Source of the DNA: Desulfurispirillum indicum S5
GTDB lineage: Bacteria; Chrysiogenota; Chrysiogenetes; Chrysiogenales; Chrysiogenaceae
Length of the DNA stretch: 64,000 bases
Assembly: GCF_000177635.2 (NCBI RefSeq)
Contig: NC_014836.1
Span: 2,120,001 to 2,184,000 of the forward strand
Direction of reading: 5' to 3'
This document shows, piece by piece, positions 49,636-58,154 of the stretch (position 1 is its first letter; each line of letters starts with the position of its first letter). A program made the translations under genes and the position numbers. A model generated the notes under the pieces. The model ran no database searches. It saw only the letters and a list, made by a program, of their open reading frames with translations, and was not told where the DNA came from.

Positions 49636-51261
49636 TCAGCTCACCGTTTCGCTGGATGATTCCAGAAACCTGCGGGCCGCGTCCATCTGTTCCCGCCCCA
49701 CCAGCAGTGTCTTGAAGTGGGTATAGTACACCGTTCCCGGCGGTGTGCCCGCTGGTTTGCGCACGTGTTTGCGCTGGGTGTAATCGACGGAAACCTTATC
49801 CTCAGAACTGTTTCGACAGAAAAAGGCCGCCAGCGCCGCTGCCATGGCCATACTCTCCTCGTCGGGAGCAGGGCGGTTGTGACACGCCAGCACCACATGG
49901 GCACCGGGAATATCCTTGGCATGAAACCACCAGTCGTCGGGACGGGCACCAAAGGTCACCTTTTCGTTGGCCGCGCTGGAAAGCCCTACATATAACAGGT
50001 ATCCACGAAAATCCAGTTTTTTTACCCGTTCACGTTCACGACTGACGGAACGCTTCCCCGGACGCTCGGTGACTCCCCGGCGGGGAAACAGCTCCCGCTC
50101 CTTGTGCAGCACTTCTTCCAGGCTCTGAAGATAGGATGCATAGTAACGCTCCTGCTCCAGATAGGTGACACTGTTTTTACATTTTTCCAACTGACGCTGC
50201 AGATGGGGCAGCGAAAGGTGATATTTGCGGATACGCCGGAAGAGCTTTTCCATATAGACGCGGGGCAGGATATCGCGGGGCAGCTCCAGCTCGACATCGG
50301 TATTGTGCACGTAGTCATGGCAGCGTACCCGGCCACCACCCCGCAGGCGGTGCAGGTTATCCTTAATCAGCTGCGCCTCCCGCTGCAGCGCGCCAGTGTC
50401 ACCATGCTGCTCCAGTTGACGCCGCAACAGCTCCATCTTCGCCTGCTGGGCCACTATGGCATCTTCCATGCGCCGCACAAGCCGGCGACGGCGGCGCTCC
50501 AGGGCACTTTCCTCGCGTTCCACCGCACTGCCAAGCACCATGGCGCTGACACTGTCAAAGGTCTCCACCGTCCGGGCGTGGGGCAGGGAAACCACACTGG
50601 CCCAGAGCTTCCCACCCGTATCCACCCGCGCAAAATCGAACTGCCGGCGCTCCAGGGCATCGCGGTAAGCGGGAAAATCTTCGGGATAGCGGCAGAAGTA
50701 ATCGATCAGCCAGGGGGGGAAACACAGCTCACGCCTGGCCACGGCGCCATCGCGGAAGTCCTCCGGCGAATCCGGAAAACGGCGCCCCTGGGAAGGGGGA
50801 AACTGATAGGGCTGCCCCGTCAGCAGTGGCCGTGCGGTGGAGACATCCCAGTTCTCCTTCAGGGCTGCCAGTACCAGCTTGTCCTCATCCAGCAGAATCA
50901 CATTGGAATGGCGACCCATGATTTCCACCACCAGGTGGAACTTGCGTTTGATCTGACCCTGCACCGAACCAAAGCTCAGGCGAAGAATCCGCTCATGCTC
51001 CCGCACACTGCAACGCAGCAGGTAGGTACCCTTCAGGTGTGTCTCAAGGGCACGGGCAAAGGGGTACTCACGGGAAGTCCGGGGGGAGTGGGGAACCAGA
51101 ACCATAAAGTTGGGATGGGAGTGGGCGCTGATCTGCACATCCACGTCATCAAGGCGCAGGAAGAGCTGGTGCCAGTCCACCATAATGATATCGCGCACCC
51201 GTGTGCGGCCAGCCCTGGCAGCAATATCCTCCGCCAGGGCCACCAAAGAGGGATAGTCCAT
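49636..51261 (-). CDS. rqcH: NFACT/RqcH-like ribosome quality control protein
   Basis: A 541-residue homologue of bacterial RqcH (Rqc2), which binds obstructed 50S subunits and adds C-terminal alanine tails. It has an N-terminal NFACT-N domain (1 to about 180), a coiled-coil middle with heavy Arg/Glu/Gln content (about 245-420), and a C-terminal NFACT-R domain with 'DDWWFHAKDIPGAHVVL' near 445. The Asp-Arg pair used by B. subtilis RqcH cannot be checked by eye with certainty. AGGGGG precedes the ATG; it starts six bases after hisD. Confidence 0.85.
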   Translation of the reverse strand: MDYPSLVALAEDIAARAGRTRVRDIIMVDWHQLFLRLDDVDVQISAHSHPNFMVLVPHSPRTSREYPFARALETHLKGTYLLRCSVREHERILRLSFGSVQGQIKRKFHLVVEIMGRHSNVILLDEDKLVLAALKENWDVSTARPLLTGQPYQFPPSQGRRFPDSPEDFRDGAVARRELCFPPWLIDYFCRYPEDFPAYRDALERRQFDFARVDTGGKLWASVVSLPHARTVETFDSVSAMVLGSAVEREESALERRRRRLVRRMEDAIVAQQAKMELLRRQLEQHGDTGALQREAQLIKDNLHRLRGGGRVRCHDYVHNTDVELELPRDILPRVYMEKLFRRIRKYHLSLPHLQRQLEKCKNSVTYLEQERYYASYLQSLEEVLHKERELFPRRGVTERPGKRSVSRERERVKKLDFRGYLLYVGLSSAANEKVTFGARPDDWWFHAKDIPGAHVVLACHNRPAPDEESMAMAAALAAFFCRNSSEDKVSVDYTQRKHVRKPAGTPPGTVYYTHFKTLLVGREQMDAARRFLESSSETVS

Positions 51262-51267
51262 GTCCCC

Positions 51268-52563
51268 CTACTTTCTCACCCGGTAACTGACGCTGCGACC
51301 ATGGGCATCCAGCCCTTCCATGGCGGTGAGAATTTCCACATCGCGGGCCACCTCTTCCAGGCCCATGGGCGTGTAGTACACCAGCGAGGATTTCTTGACA
51401 AAGTCATCCACATTGAGGGGGCTGAAAAAGCGCGCTGTTCCGCCAGTGGGCAGAACATGGTTGGGGCCGGCGATATAGTCACCCACTGCTTCGCTGGTGT
51501 GGTATCCCATGAAGATGGCGCCCGCATGCTTGATAGCGTGCAGCAGCCAGAAAGGATCGGCTACCGAGAGCTCCAGGTGCTCAGGCGCAATCTGATTGCT
51601 GACCCGGGCAGCCTCCAGCAGATCGGGAACCACAATGATGGCGCCATAGCTCTCCAGGCTCTTGCGGGCAATATCACGACGCGGCAGAATGGCCAGCTCG
51701 TCCTCCAGGGCCTTGGCCGTTTTCTGGGCCAGCTCTTCGCAGTCGGTAATCAATACCGCCGAGGCCAGCTCATCGTGCTCCGCCTGGGAGAGCATATCAA
51801 TGGCGATATGACGGGGATCCGCTCCCCTGTCGGCAATAATCAGTATTTCACTGGGCCCGGCAATCATATCAATATCCACGCGGCCAAAGACCATGCGTTT
51901 GGCCGTAGCCACATAGATATTGCCAGGGCCGACAATCTTGTCCACCGGAGCAATGGTCTGGGTACCATAGGCCAGGGCCCCCACCGCCTGGGCTCCGCCC
52001 ACCCGGTAGATCTCCGACACCCCCGCGATATGGGCTGCCACCATCACCGCCGGATTCACATACCCATCGGGCGTTGGCACCACCATGACAATCCGCTCAA
52101 CCCCGGCAACCTGAGCCGGAATGGCGTTCATCAGCACACTGCTGGGATAGGCGGCCTTGCCACCGGGAACATAGATCCCCACGGAGTCCAGCGGACGGTA
52201 ACGCTGGCCCAGGATATTACCATTCACTGGATCCTGCTCCATCCAGCTGTTACGCTTCTGCCGCTCGTGGAAGGAGCGGATATTAGCTGCCGCCCTTTCC
52301 AGGGCCTGGTACTGCCGGGTGGAGATTTCGGAGCGGCAGGCCTCGATGGTGCCGCCGTTGAGGGCAAGGCCCGTGGCATTCAGATCCAGATTGTCAAAAC
52401 GGCTGGTATACCGTATAAGGGCTTCGTCGCCATGTTGCTGAACATCTTCGAGTATAGTGCGAACCACCTCTTCCACAGCCTGGTCCTGCGACTGGCCCCG
52501 GGAGAGAATGTGAGATATCTTTGCATCAAACTGAGCATCGTTGCGTGAGAGTATGGAAAGCAC
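51268..52563 (-). CDS. hisD: Histidinol dehydrogenase
   Basis: A 432-residue NAD-dependent zinc enzyme that oxidises histidinol to histidine in two steps. Conserved stretches include 'YVPGGKAAYPSSVLMN' near 130, 'GAQAVGALAYGT' near 185, 'IAGPSEILIIAD' and 'LSQAEHDELASA' with zinc/active-site residues, and 'GPNHVLPTGG' near 360. The start chosen is GTG at 52563, with AGGGGG six bases upstream and a length typical of HisD. Upstream in-frame codons run into the divergent gene's promoter region. Confidence 0.95.
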   Translation of the reverse strand: MLSILSRNDAQFDAKISHILSRGQSQDQAVEEVVRTILEDVQQHGDEALIRYTSRFDNLDLNATGLALNGGTIEACRSEISTRQYQALERAAANIRSFHERQKRNSWMEQDPVNGNILGQRYRPLDSVGIYVPGGKAAYPSSVLMNAIPAQVAGVERIVMVVPTPDGYVNPAVMVAAHIAGVSEIYRVGGAQAVGALAYGTQTIAPVDKIVGPGNIYVATAKRMVFGRVDIDMIAGPSEILIIADRGADPRHIAIDMLSQAEHDELASAVLITDCEELAQKTAKALEDELAILPRRDIARKSLESYGAIIVVPDLLEAARVSNQIAPEHLELSVADPFWLLHAIKHAGAIFMGYHTSEAVGDYIAGPNHVLPTGGTARFFSPLNVDDFVKKSSLVYYTPMGLEEVARDVEILTAMEGLDAHGRSVSYRVRK

Positions 52564-52668
52564 TGGCAACCCCCTGTCCTGAAATGCGCCAACAGTAAAC
52601 CGAAACAGACCTTCTGTCCACGGGAAACCGTTGACCATTGTGAAAATATACCACAAACAGGAAATGAT

Positions 52669-53295
52669 ATGCCAACGGCTGCCCCCCTCAAGACCTACTA
52701 TCTGGCCCGCCATGGGCAAGTGGAAGAAGCCTTCCACGGAATCTTTTACGGCTGGCTCGACCCCGGACTCTCAGACCTCGGACACCAGCAGGCCGGCAGG
52801 CTGGCCCACCACCTGAACACCCTGGAGCTCGCCTTTGACGCCTGCTACAGCTCCGATCTGCAGCGCTGCCACCACTCCCTGCAGACCATGGCCCTGCACG
52901 GCGCTCGCCTTCCCGATCCCCTGGTATTGCCGGGACTGCGCGAAAAGAACATGGGCAAAGCCGAAGGACTGCCATTCCATCAGGTGCTGCAGCAGTACCC
53001 GCACCTGCACCCCAAGGGACGCAACTGGCTGGAGGTGGAAGAGGGCGAAAGCCTGGCCCAGTTCACCAGACGGGTGCAGACCGCCTGGGAAGAAGTGCGC
53101 CGCAGCGCCCCGGCCGGCAACTCCTTGATCATGTGCCACGGAGGAGTGATCCGCGTCGTCGTGGCGCACCTGCTGCACTGCCCTCTGCGCGCCCTCTCCC
53201 ATATGCGGGTGGACCACTGCTCCCTGACCATCATCGAGGAGTACGAGGACAGCCTGGCCCTGCGCAGCCTCAACCGACAAATCCACCTCTCATAG
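52669..53295 (+). CDS. Histidine phosphatase superfamily protein (CobC/phosphoglycerate mutase-like)
   Basis: A 208-residue phosphatase with the 'LARHGQ' signature (phospho-His15) and the second histidine in 'MCHGGVIR' near 164. The size and motif spacing fit alpha-ribazole phosphatase or a general phosphatase rather than a glycolytic mutase. There is a possible link to B12 synthesis, since the organism uses a B12-dependent reductase, but no cob genes adjoin, so the substrate is unknown. It is divergent from hisD with about 105 nt between them. AGGAAA precedes the ATG. Confidence 0.85.
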   Translation: MPTAAPLKTYYLARHGQVEEAFHGIFYGWLDPGLSDLGHQQAGRLAHHLNTLELAFDACYSSDLQRCHHSLQTMALHGARLPDPLVLPGLREKNMGKAEGLPFHQVLQQYPHLHPKGRNWLEVEEGESLAQFTRRVQTAWEEVRRSAPAGNSLIMCHGGVIRVVVAHLLHCPLRALSHMRVDHCSLTIIEEYEDSLALRSLNRQIHLS

Positions 53296-53318
53296 CCTGC
53301 TGAAATACATAAAACAAG

Positions 53319-53440
53319 CAGGCAGTTGAAAAATACTCAGGTGCAAGGCGCTCGCGGAGCGAGTTATGAAGCATACTCCCCGTACATTGCAATGACGAGT
53401 GACTACGAAAACACCGCAGATGAGGTTTTTCAGCAGCCTG
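53319..53440 (-). repeat. Solo 122-nt repeat module with compensated terminal inverted repeats
   Basis: A diverged, inverted relative of the modules at 126-249 and 57740-57863. Its ends, CAGGCAGTTGAAAAATACTC and the reverse complement of CAGGCTGCTGAAAAACCTCA, still pair, although their sequence differs from that of the other copies. It sits 24 nt after the phosphatase stop. Confidence 0.75.
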
Positions 53441-53448
53441 CAAAAAAA

Positions 53449-53479
53449 GAATCCCCCGGCGACAATCGTCGGGGGATTC
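53449..53479 (-). terminator. Terminator after dctP
   Basis: A 9-bp stem GAATCCCCC/GGGGGATTC with a further paired inner part, followed on the minus strand by seven T. Confidence 0.92.
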
Positions 53480-53518
53480 CTTCTGTATTCTCTTCACGGG
53501 AACATGTCGCGCCTTTGG

Positions 53519-54550
53519 CTACTTGTCCTTCAGGTACTCCCGCACCTGCTGAACGTACTCGCTGCCAATGCGGGGCTCCCACTGCTCATACACCGGCTTG
53601 GCCATACGCTCCAGGGTTTGCAGATCCTCCTCACCCAGGCGCACAAAGGTGACTCCGTTTGCCTTGGCTGCCGCGATCTGGTCTTCCTGCTGCTGACGAC
53701 CCTTCTGGCGGGCAATGGCGCTTTCCTCGGCCACCACTTCCAGGAATATCTCACGGATATCCTCGGGCAGACGGTCCAGCCAGCGCTTGTTGGTCAGGTG
53801 TACATAGAGGCCCTGGGCGTAATCCACATGGGTGTAGTGCTTGGCGATATCAAACTTGCGCGAGATATTCAGCGTGGTGGGGGTGTGATCCAGCCCGTCA
53901 ATAACGCCGGTCTGCAGGGCCTGGGGGACATCGGGCCAGGGCATGACGGTGAAGCGCAGGTTCCAGGCGCGGTAGATATCGATATTCACTGGAGCCTCGG
54001 CAATGCGGAAGTTTACCCGCCGCGCCTCTTCCAGCGTATTCACCGGCGTGCGGGACGCCCAGCCGTAGGTGCCGTAGGTGGTCACGTCGATAGCCAGCAC
54101 CCCCTGCTGCAGAGGCGCTTCCTGAAAGGTACTGAACAGTTCCTCATTTTCCCGGAAGGCCTCCAGGCGGTCAAAGCTGTTGATGACGAAAGGCAGGTTC
54201 ACCAGGCCCAGACGGTCATTCAGGTTCGCCGCCGCCACCGATGAACAGAGCATACCGTGCACCGCACCCATGCGCAGTTTACTCAGCACATCGCGCTCGC
54301 CACCAAGCTGGGCCAGGGGGCGGAAATCCACATAAAGCTGACCATTGGTGCGCTCCCACACCCGGTCGCGAATGCGATAGCCCACCGCTACGCCTTCAAT
54401 GGCAGGGTGGGAAACATTGGAGAGAATATAGGTGTATTTGGCGCCACTGGGGTCGAATTTAGGTTGCCAGGAAGCCGTCGGATCTTCGGAACCAATGGCC
54501 AGGAAGGGAAAAAACAACAGAGCAAACAGAATCAAAAGTATTTTGCGCAT
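53519..54550 (-). CDS. TRAP-type solute-binding protein, DctP family
   Basis: A 343-residue periplasmic binding protein for organic acids. A signal peptide covers residues 1-20 ('ILLILFALLFFPFLAIG'). The DctP fold is shown by 'FRPLAQLGGERDVLSKLRMG' near 78 and 'MPWPDVPQALQTGVIDG' near 203, where a conserved Arg-containing segment ('VNFRIAEAP') binds the carboxylate. It is an orphan: neither the small nor the large membrane subunit (DctQ, DctM) lies next to it. It may serve a transporter encoded elsewhere or a sensor. Confidence 0.88.
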   Translation of the reverse strand: MRKILLILFALLFFPFLAIGSEDPTASWQPKFDPSGAKYTYILSNVSHPAIEGVAVGYRIRDRVWERTNGQLYVDFRPLAQLGGERDVLSKLRMGAVHGMLCSSVAAANLNDRLGLVNLPFVINSFDRLEAFRENEELFSTFQEAPLQQGVLAIDVTTYGTYGWASRTPVNTLEEARRVNFRIAEAPVNIDIYRAWNLRFTVMPWPDVPQALQTGVIDGLDHTPTTLNISRKFDIAKHYTHVDYAQGLYVHLTNKRWLDRLPEDIREIFLEVVAEESAIARQKGRQQQEDQIAAAKANGVTFVRLGEEDLQTLERMAKPVYEQWEPRIGSEYVQQVREYLKDK

Positions 54551-54679
54551 GGGCGAGGCCTCCTCCAGAGTGAACTATCCATGAATCATACCATGAAAAT
54601 CGCGTTTTGCATGCACAAGTTCACCACCAGTCGAGAAAAAATGGAACAGCGTTTGACAGACAATGACCGGGGGCTTCCA

Positions 54680-54709
54680 TTGAAAAAGGCCATTTTTCTG
54701 TGGTAATCT
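54680..54709 (+). promoter_or_regulatory. Candidate promoter of the cyclopropane synthase gene
   Basis: TTGAAA (54680-54685) and TAATCT (54704-54709) with an 18-nt spacer. The gap from dctP to this gene (54551-54790) holds no other recognisable feature. Confidence 0.5.
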
Positions 54710-54790
54710 CGTACTGCCGGCACCGAAATCTGAATGGTCCTATCTTCACTCTGCACAACCGTCCAAAGCACCGCACGGAGGGCTCTTCAG

Positions 54791-56014
54791 ATGCTCAAAA
54801 CCTTCGAGGACGTCGTCCTGGCACTGGCCCACTGCTATCCGGAAGTCAACGGCGCCTTCCGACTGTGGAACGGCAGAACCGTCACCATCGGCAACCATCC
54901 ACCCTGCTTTACCCTGCACCTCCACTCCGAACAGGCGGCACGCCGCCTGCTGCGCGAAGGCTCACTGGGCTTCGGCGAAGAGTACATGGCTGGCACCATC
55001 GACATAGAGGGCGACATCCAGCAGCTGTTGCGCCTGGGAATGGACAGGCGCTTCCGGGACACCTGTATCCCCGTCAGCACCAAAGCCCGCATCTTCCTTG
55101 AACACCTGCGTTCCCTTAACACCATTCACCAGTCACGGACCAACATTTCCTCTCACTACGATCACGGCAATGACTTCTACCAGCTGTGGCTTGATACAAG
55201 CCTGGCTTACTCCTGTGCTTATTTCCGGACACCTCAGGACAGCCTGGAGGCGGCCCAGCAGCAGAAGTACGAGCTGATCTGCCGCAAGCTTCGCCTGCAG
55301 CCGGGAGAGACCCTGCTGGATATCGGCTGCGGTTGGGGTGGCATGATGGTATATGCCGCCCGCCACTACCAGGCGCACGTTCGGGGAATAACCCTTTCAG
55401 AGCAACAGTACGAGTACACCCGCGAACGTATCCGGCGCGAAGGACTGGGAAATCAACTTGAAGTGCGCCTGCAGGATTACCGCGATACTGAGGGCCAATT
55501 TGACAAATTTGTCTCCATCGGGATGTTCGAACACGTGGGGAAGAAATTCATACCGACCTACATGCAAAAGGTGCATGCGCTCCTGAAACCCGGAGGCCTG
55601 GGCCTGCTCCACACCATCGGCAAGGACAATGGCATCGGCAAAAACGACAGAGGCGACCCCTGGATATCCCGCTATATCTTTCCCGGCGGTTACATTCCCC
55701 TGCTGGACGAGATACTCAGAGCCATGGGCAACCGTGACCTGGTGGCCCTGGACATGGAAAACCTGCGCCTGCACTATGCCTTGACCCTGGGCCACTGGAT
55801 TCACCGCTTTGAGCAACAGGTGGACAGAATCCAGGCCATGACCGATGAAAGCTTCGTGCGCATGTGGCGCATCTACTTCCACTACTGCCAGGCCACCTTC
55901 CAGTGGGGCCAGACCCGCCTCTACCAGATTCTCTTCAGTAAGGGCCTGCAGAATGACTATCCCCTGACCCGCAACCACATGCAGGTTGCGGGGAATATCA
56001 CCGAAAACCCTTGA
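54791..56014 (+). CDS. cfa: Cyclopropane-fatty-acyl-phospholipid synthase
   Basis: A 407-residue SAM-dependent enzyme that adds a methylene bridge to unsaturated acyl chains of membrane phospholipids, usually in stationary phase or acid stress. An N-terminal lipid-binding domain (1 to about 115) precedes the methyltransferase domain. The domain has 'SSHYDHGNDFYQLWLD' at 120-135, 'YSCAYF' with C142, the SAM loop 'LLDIGCGWGGM' at 175-185, and 'FVSIGMFEHVGKK'. The start at 54791 has GGAGG nine bases upstream. It is monocistronic. Confidence 0.93.
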   Translation: MLKTFEDVVLALAHCYPEVNGAFRLWNGRTVTIGNHPPCFTLHLHSEQAARRLLREGSLGFGEEYMAGTIDIEGDIQQLLRLGMDRRFRDTCIPVSTKARIFLEHLRSLNTIHQSRTNISSHYDHGNDFYQLWLDTSLAYSCAYFRTPQDSLEAAQQQKYELICRKLRLQPGETLLDIGCGWGGMMVYAARHYQAHVRGITLSEQQYEYTRERIRREGLGNQLEVRLQDYRDTEGQFDKFVSIGMFEHVGKKFIPTYMQKVHALLKPGGLGLLHTIGKDNGIGKNDRGDPWISRYIFPGGYIPLLDEILRAMGNRDLVALDMENLRLHYALTLGHWIHRFEQQVDRIQAMTDESFVRMWRIYFHYCQATFQWGQTRLYQILFSKGLQNDYPLTRNHMQVAGNITENP

Positions 56015-56166
56015 GAGAATATCCCAGAAGCCTATGCTTTTTTTGGAGAAAGACGAAAACTGAACGCATCAACGCCCCCACAACTCCGCAACCGCGACCC
56101 GGGTTTACAGGAGCGAAGAAACAGCACAAACAACCAGAACGCTAACCCTTTCCATGGAGGTCTGTC

Positions 56167-56538
56167 ATGGTTTTCCCTCAGCGTATATTGTGGATTCTCT
56201 GCCTTTTGATGACACTGGCAACCGCCGCAAACGTTGCCTATGGGAACTACTGGAGCGGAGGTGTAGGGGAAGAGGAACGACTGAATGTCCCCGATGGCAA
56301 CACCCTGATCATCTTTTCCCAGCGCAGCGGCCCCTACCTGGCGAACATGGCGTTTACTATCAGACGATCCGATAGTGATGTGCAGCTTCAGGGAAAAGCT
56401 GACGGACCCTGGGTCATTACAGATCTGCCAAGCGGTGACTATTATGTGACAGCGACCCGCGCCAACGGTGATCGCCAGGGACTGGCTTTTAGCGTACGTG
56501 AGGGCAAACAGGCCCGGGCAATCCTGAGCTTCCCGTAG
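56167..56538 (+). CDS. Small exported protein with carboxypeptidase-regulatory-like domain
   Basis: A 123-residue protein with a signal peptide (residues 1 to about 25). After it comes 'YWSGGVGEEERLNVPDGN', then a short beta-sandwich with 'DGPWVITDLPSGDYYVTATR' near 80. It resembles small periplasmic proteins with a CarboxypepD_reg-like fold seen in proteobacteria; their function is unknown. GGAGG precedes the ATG, and a hairpin follows the stop. The 150-nt gap before it (56015-56166) shows nothing recognisable. Confidence 0.75.
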   Translation: MVFPQRILWILCLLMTLATAANVAYGNYWSGGVGEEERLNVPDGNTLIIFSQRSGPYLANMAFTIRRSDSDVQLQGKADGPWVITDLPSGDYYVTATRANGDRQGLAFSVREGKQARAILSFP

Positions 56539-56558
56539 TTTTCGACTTTACCCGCCAC

Positions 56559-56585
56559 GCCCCTGCTGTCACGAAGAGCAGGGGC
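56559..56585 (+). terminator. Terminator after the small exported protein gene
   Basis: A stem GCCCCTGCT/AGCAGGGGC with a 9-nt loop, followed by CATGTTTTCC. The T-run is short. Confidence 0.65.
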
Positions 56586-56677
56586 CATGTTTTCCCCTTG
56601 CATTGACATGGCTATTTCGCCATATTTACACGCAGATTTCAATTTCACTGCCCCATTCTGCATTGCCGGAGGAATCC

Positions 56678-57640
56678 ATGTCCGCTCAGGAAAACAATCT
56701 CTGCCTGGAAAATCTACCCATACCCCTCTACGGCTCCGTCATGGGCCTGACCGGCCTGGCCATGGCGCTGGCCCACTTCGAGCACCGCCATGGTGATCCC
56801 TTCTGGTCCCAGATACTCCTGTACGCCGTCAGCGCCTGGTTTGTGGTGCTCAGCATCGCCTACCTGGCCAAATGGGCCAGGTACCCCGCCGAAGTCAACA
56901 AGGAGTACCAGCACCCCGTGCGCATGAACTTCTTCCCCGCCATATCCATCTCCCTGCTGCTGCTGTCCATCGGCTATCTGGAGATCCACCACGGACTTTC
57001 GGCAGCCCTGTGGTACACCGGAACCCTGCTGCACCTGTTTTTCCTGCTGCGTACCCTGCGGGTCTGGTTCTTCCGTGGCCTGCAGATGCAGACCTTCAAC
57101 CCCGCCTGGTTCATCCCGGTGGTGGGCACTATCCTGGTGCCCGTGGCCGGCGTCAGCCATGCCCCCGTGGAAATATCCTGGTTCTTCTTCAGCGTCGGCA
57201 TCATCTTCTGGGTCGCCCTGCTGGGCATCACCCTCAACCGGGTGATCTTCCACAACGGCCTGCCACCGAAGCTCCTGCCCACCCTCTTTATCCTGATCGC
57301 CCCACCCGCCGTGGGCTTTATCGCCTACATCAAGCTGACCGGCAGCCTGGACGCCTTCGCCCAGCTGCTCTACTTCCACGGCCTGTTCATGACCCTGCTG
57401 GTGCTCACCTTCACCGACCGCTTTGTGCGGCTGCCCTTCTTCCTCTCCTGGTGGGCCTACACCTTCCCCCTGGCCGCAGCGTCCCTCTCCAGCTTCCTCT
57501 ACGCCAGCCTCACCAGTAGTGCCTTTTTCGCAACACTGGCAAGCGCCCTGCTGATACTGCTGGCGCTGGTCATCGTCATCGTTGGCGCCAGGACCATCAA
57601 GGCCGCTGCCCGCAAGGAGTTGTGTGTGCCGGAGGAGTAA
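56678..57640 (+). CDS. SLAC1/TehA family anion channel or transporter
   Basis: A 320-residue integral membrane protein with about ten hydrophobic helices, consistent with the TDT/SLAC1 family (TehA, plant SLAC1), which passes small anions or exports tellurite-type compounds. The first helix contains 'YGSVMGLTGLAMAL', and conserved Phe-rich segments ('MNFFPAISISLLLLSIGY', 'HLFFLLRTLRVW') line the pore in this family. The start is ATG at 56678 with GGAGGA. The substrate cannot be read from the sequence. Confidence 0.85.
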   Translation: MSAQENNLCLENLPIPLYGSVMGLTGLAMALAHFEHRHGDPFWSQILLYAVSAWFVVLSIAYLAKWARYPAEVNKEYQHPVRMNFFPAISISLLLLSIGYLEIHHGLSAALWYTGTLLHLFFLLRTLRVWFFRGLQMQTFNPAWFIPVVGTILVPVAGVSHAPVEISWFFFSVGIIFWVALLGITLNRVIFHNGLPPKLLPTLFILIAPPAVGFIAYIKLTGSLDAFAQLLYFHGLFMTLLVLTFTDRFVRLPFFLSWWAYTFPLAAASLSSFLYASLTSSAFFATLASALLILLALVIVIVGARTIKAAARKELCVPEE

Positions 57641-57645
57641 TTGAT

Positions 57646-58008
57646 CATACTTTTTGATCGCGCAAAAAGTATGCAAAAACGCGCCCCCCAACGCCCGTTT
57701 TTCCGGATCGTTTGCTCGCCTGTTCTGGAGATCCGGCAGCAGGCTGCTCAAAGAGGCCCATCTGCTGCGTTGCCGGTCATCGCTCGTCACTGCGACGTAC
57801 AGGGAGTACGCCTCCCTCCTCGCTTTGCCCGCGCCTTGCACCTGGGCCTCTTTGCGTTGCCTGACCCCTGCCTCCCTGCAGTGCTGCCGGACCACTCACT
57901 TCCTGTGAGTGTCCCGTGCGGGTCTTGCCAGCCAGGCTTCGCTCTCACCGGACGGGCTCAGGGGGGAACGACTTTCCTCTACCTCTCCCCCGTGTGCTGT
58001 CACAGCCA
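57646..58008 (+). repeat. Structured dispersed repeat, copy B (with nested 124-nt module)
   Basis: A near-identical relative of 32-393. It starts six bases after the TehA-like stop with an 11-bp hairpin (CATACTTTTTG/CAAAAAGTATG), whose stem differs from copy A by compensated bases. The CCGGCAG/CTGCCGG pair encloses the module at 57740-57863. The hairpin could also end the upstream transcript. No gene is supported in 57641-58154. Confidence 0.85.
57740..57863 (+). repeat. Nested 124-nt module with imperfect terminal inverted repeats, copy B
   Basis: Ends CAGGCTGCTCAAAGAGGCCC and GGGCCTCTTTGCGTTGCCTG pair over about 16 of 20 positions. It is inserted directly after GGCAG, a point where copy C continues without it. 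Confidence 0.8.
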
Positions 58009-58034
58009 AGATGCGCATACGGGAACGCAAAAGC

Positions 58035-58065
58035 GTCCAGCTACTCTTTCCACAAGTAGCTGGAC
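58035..58065 (-). terminator. Probable terminator of acuI (bidirectional hairpin)
   Basis: A perfect 11-bp stem GTCCAGCTACT/AGTAGCTGGAC, with TCTTTT on the plus side and GCTTTT on the minus side, about 90 nt past the acuI stop. Confidence 0.65.
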
Positions 58066-58154
58066 TCTTTTGTCATCACAAAAAACAAGCTCAGAAAAAC
58101 ATCCGTTTACAGAAAATTATCCAAAAGTCAGGCGCTCACCGAGCGAGCAGAATG

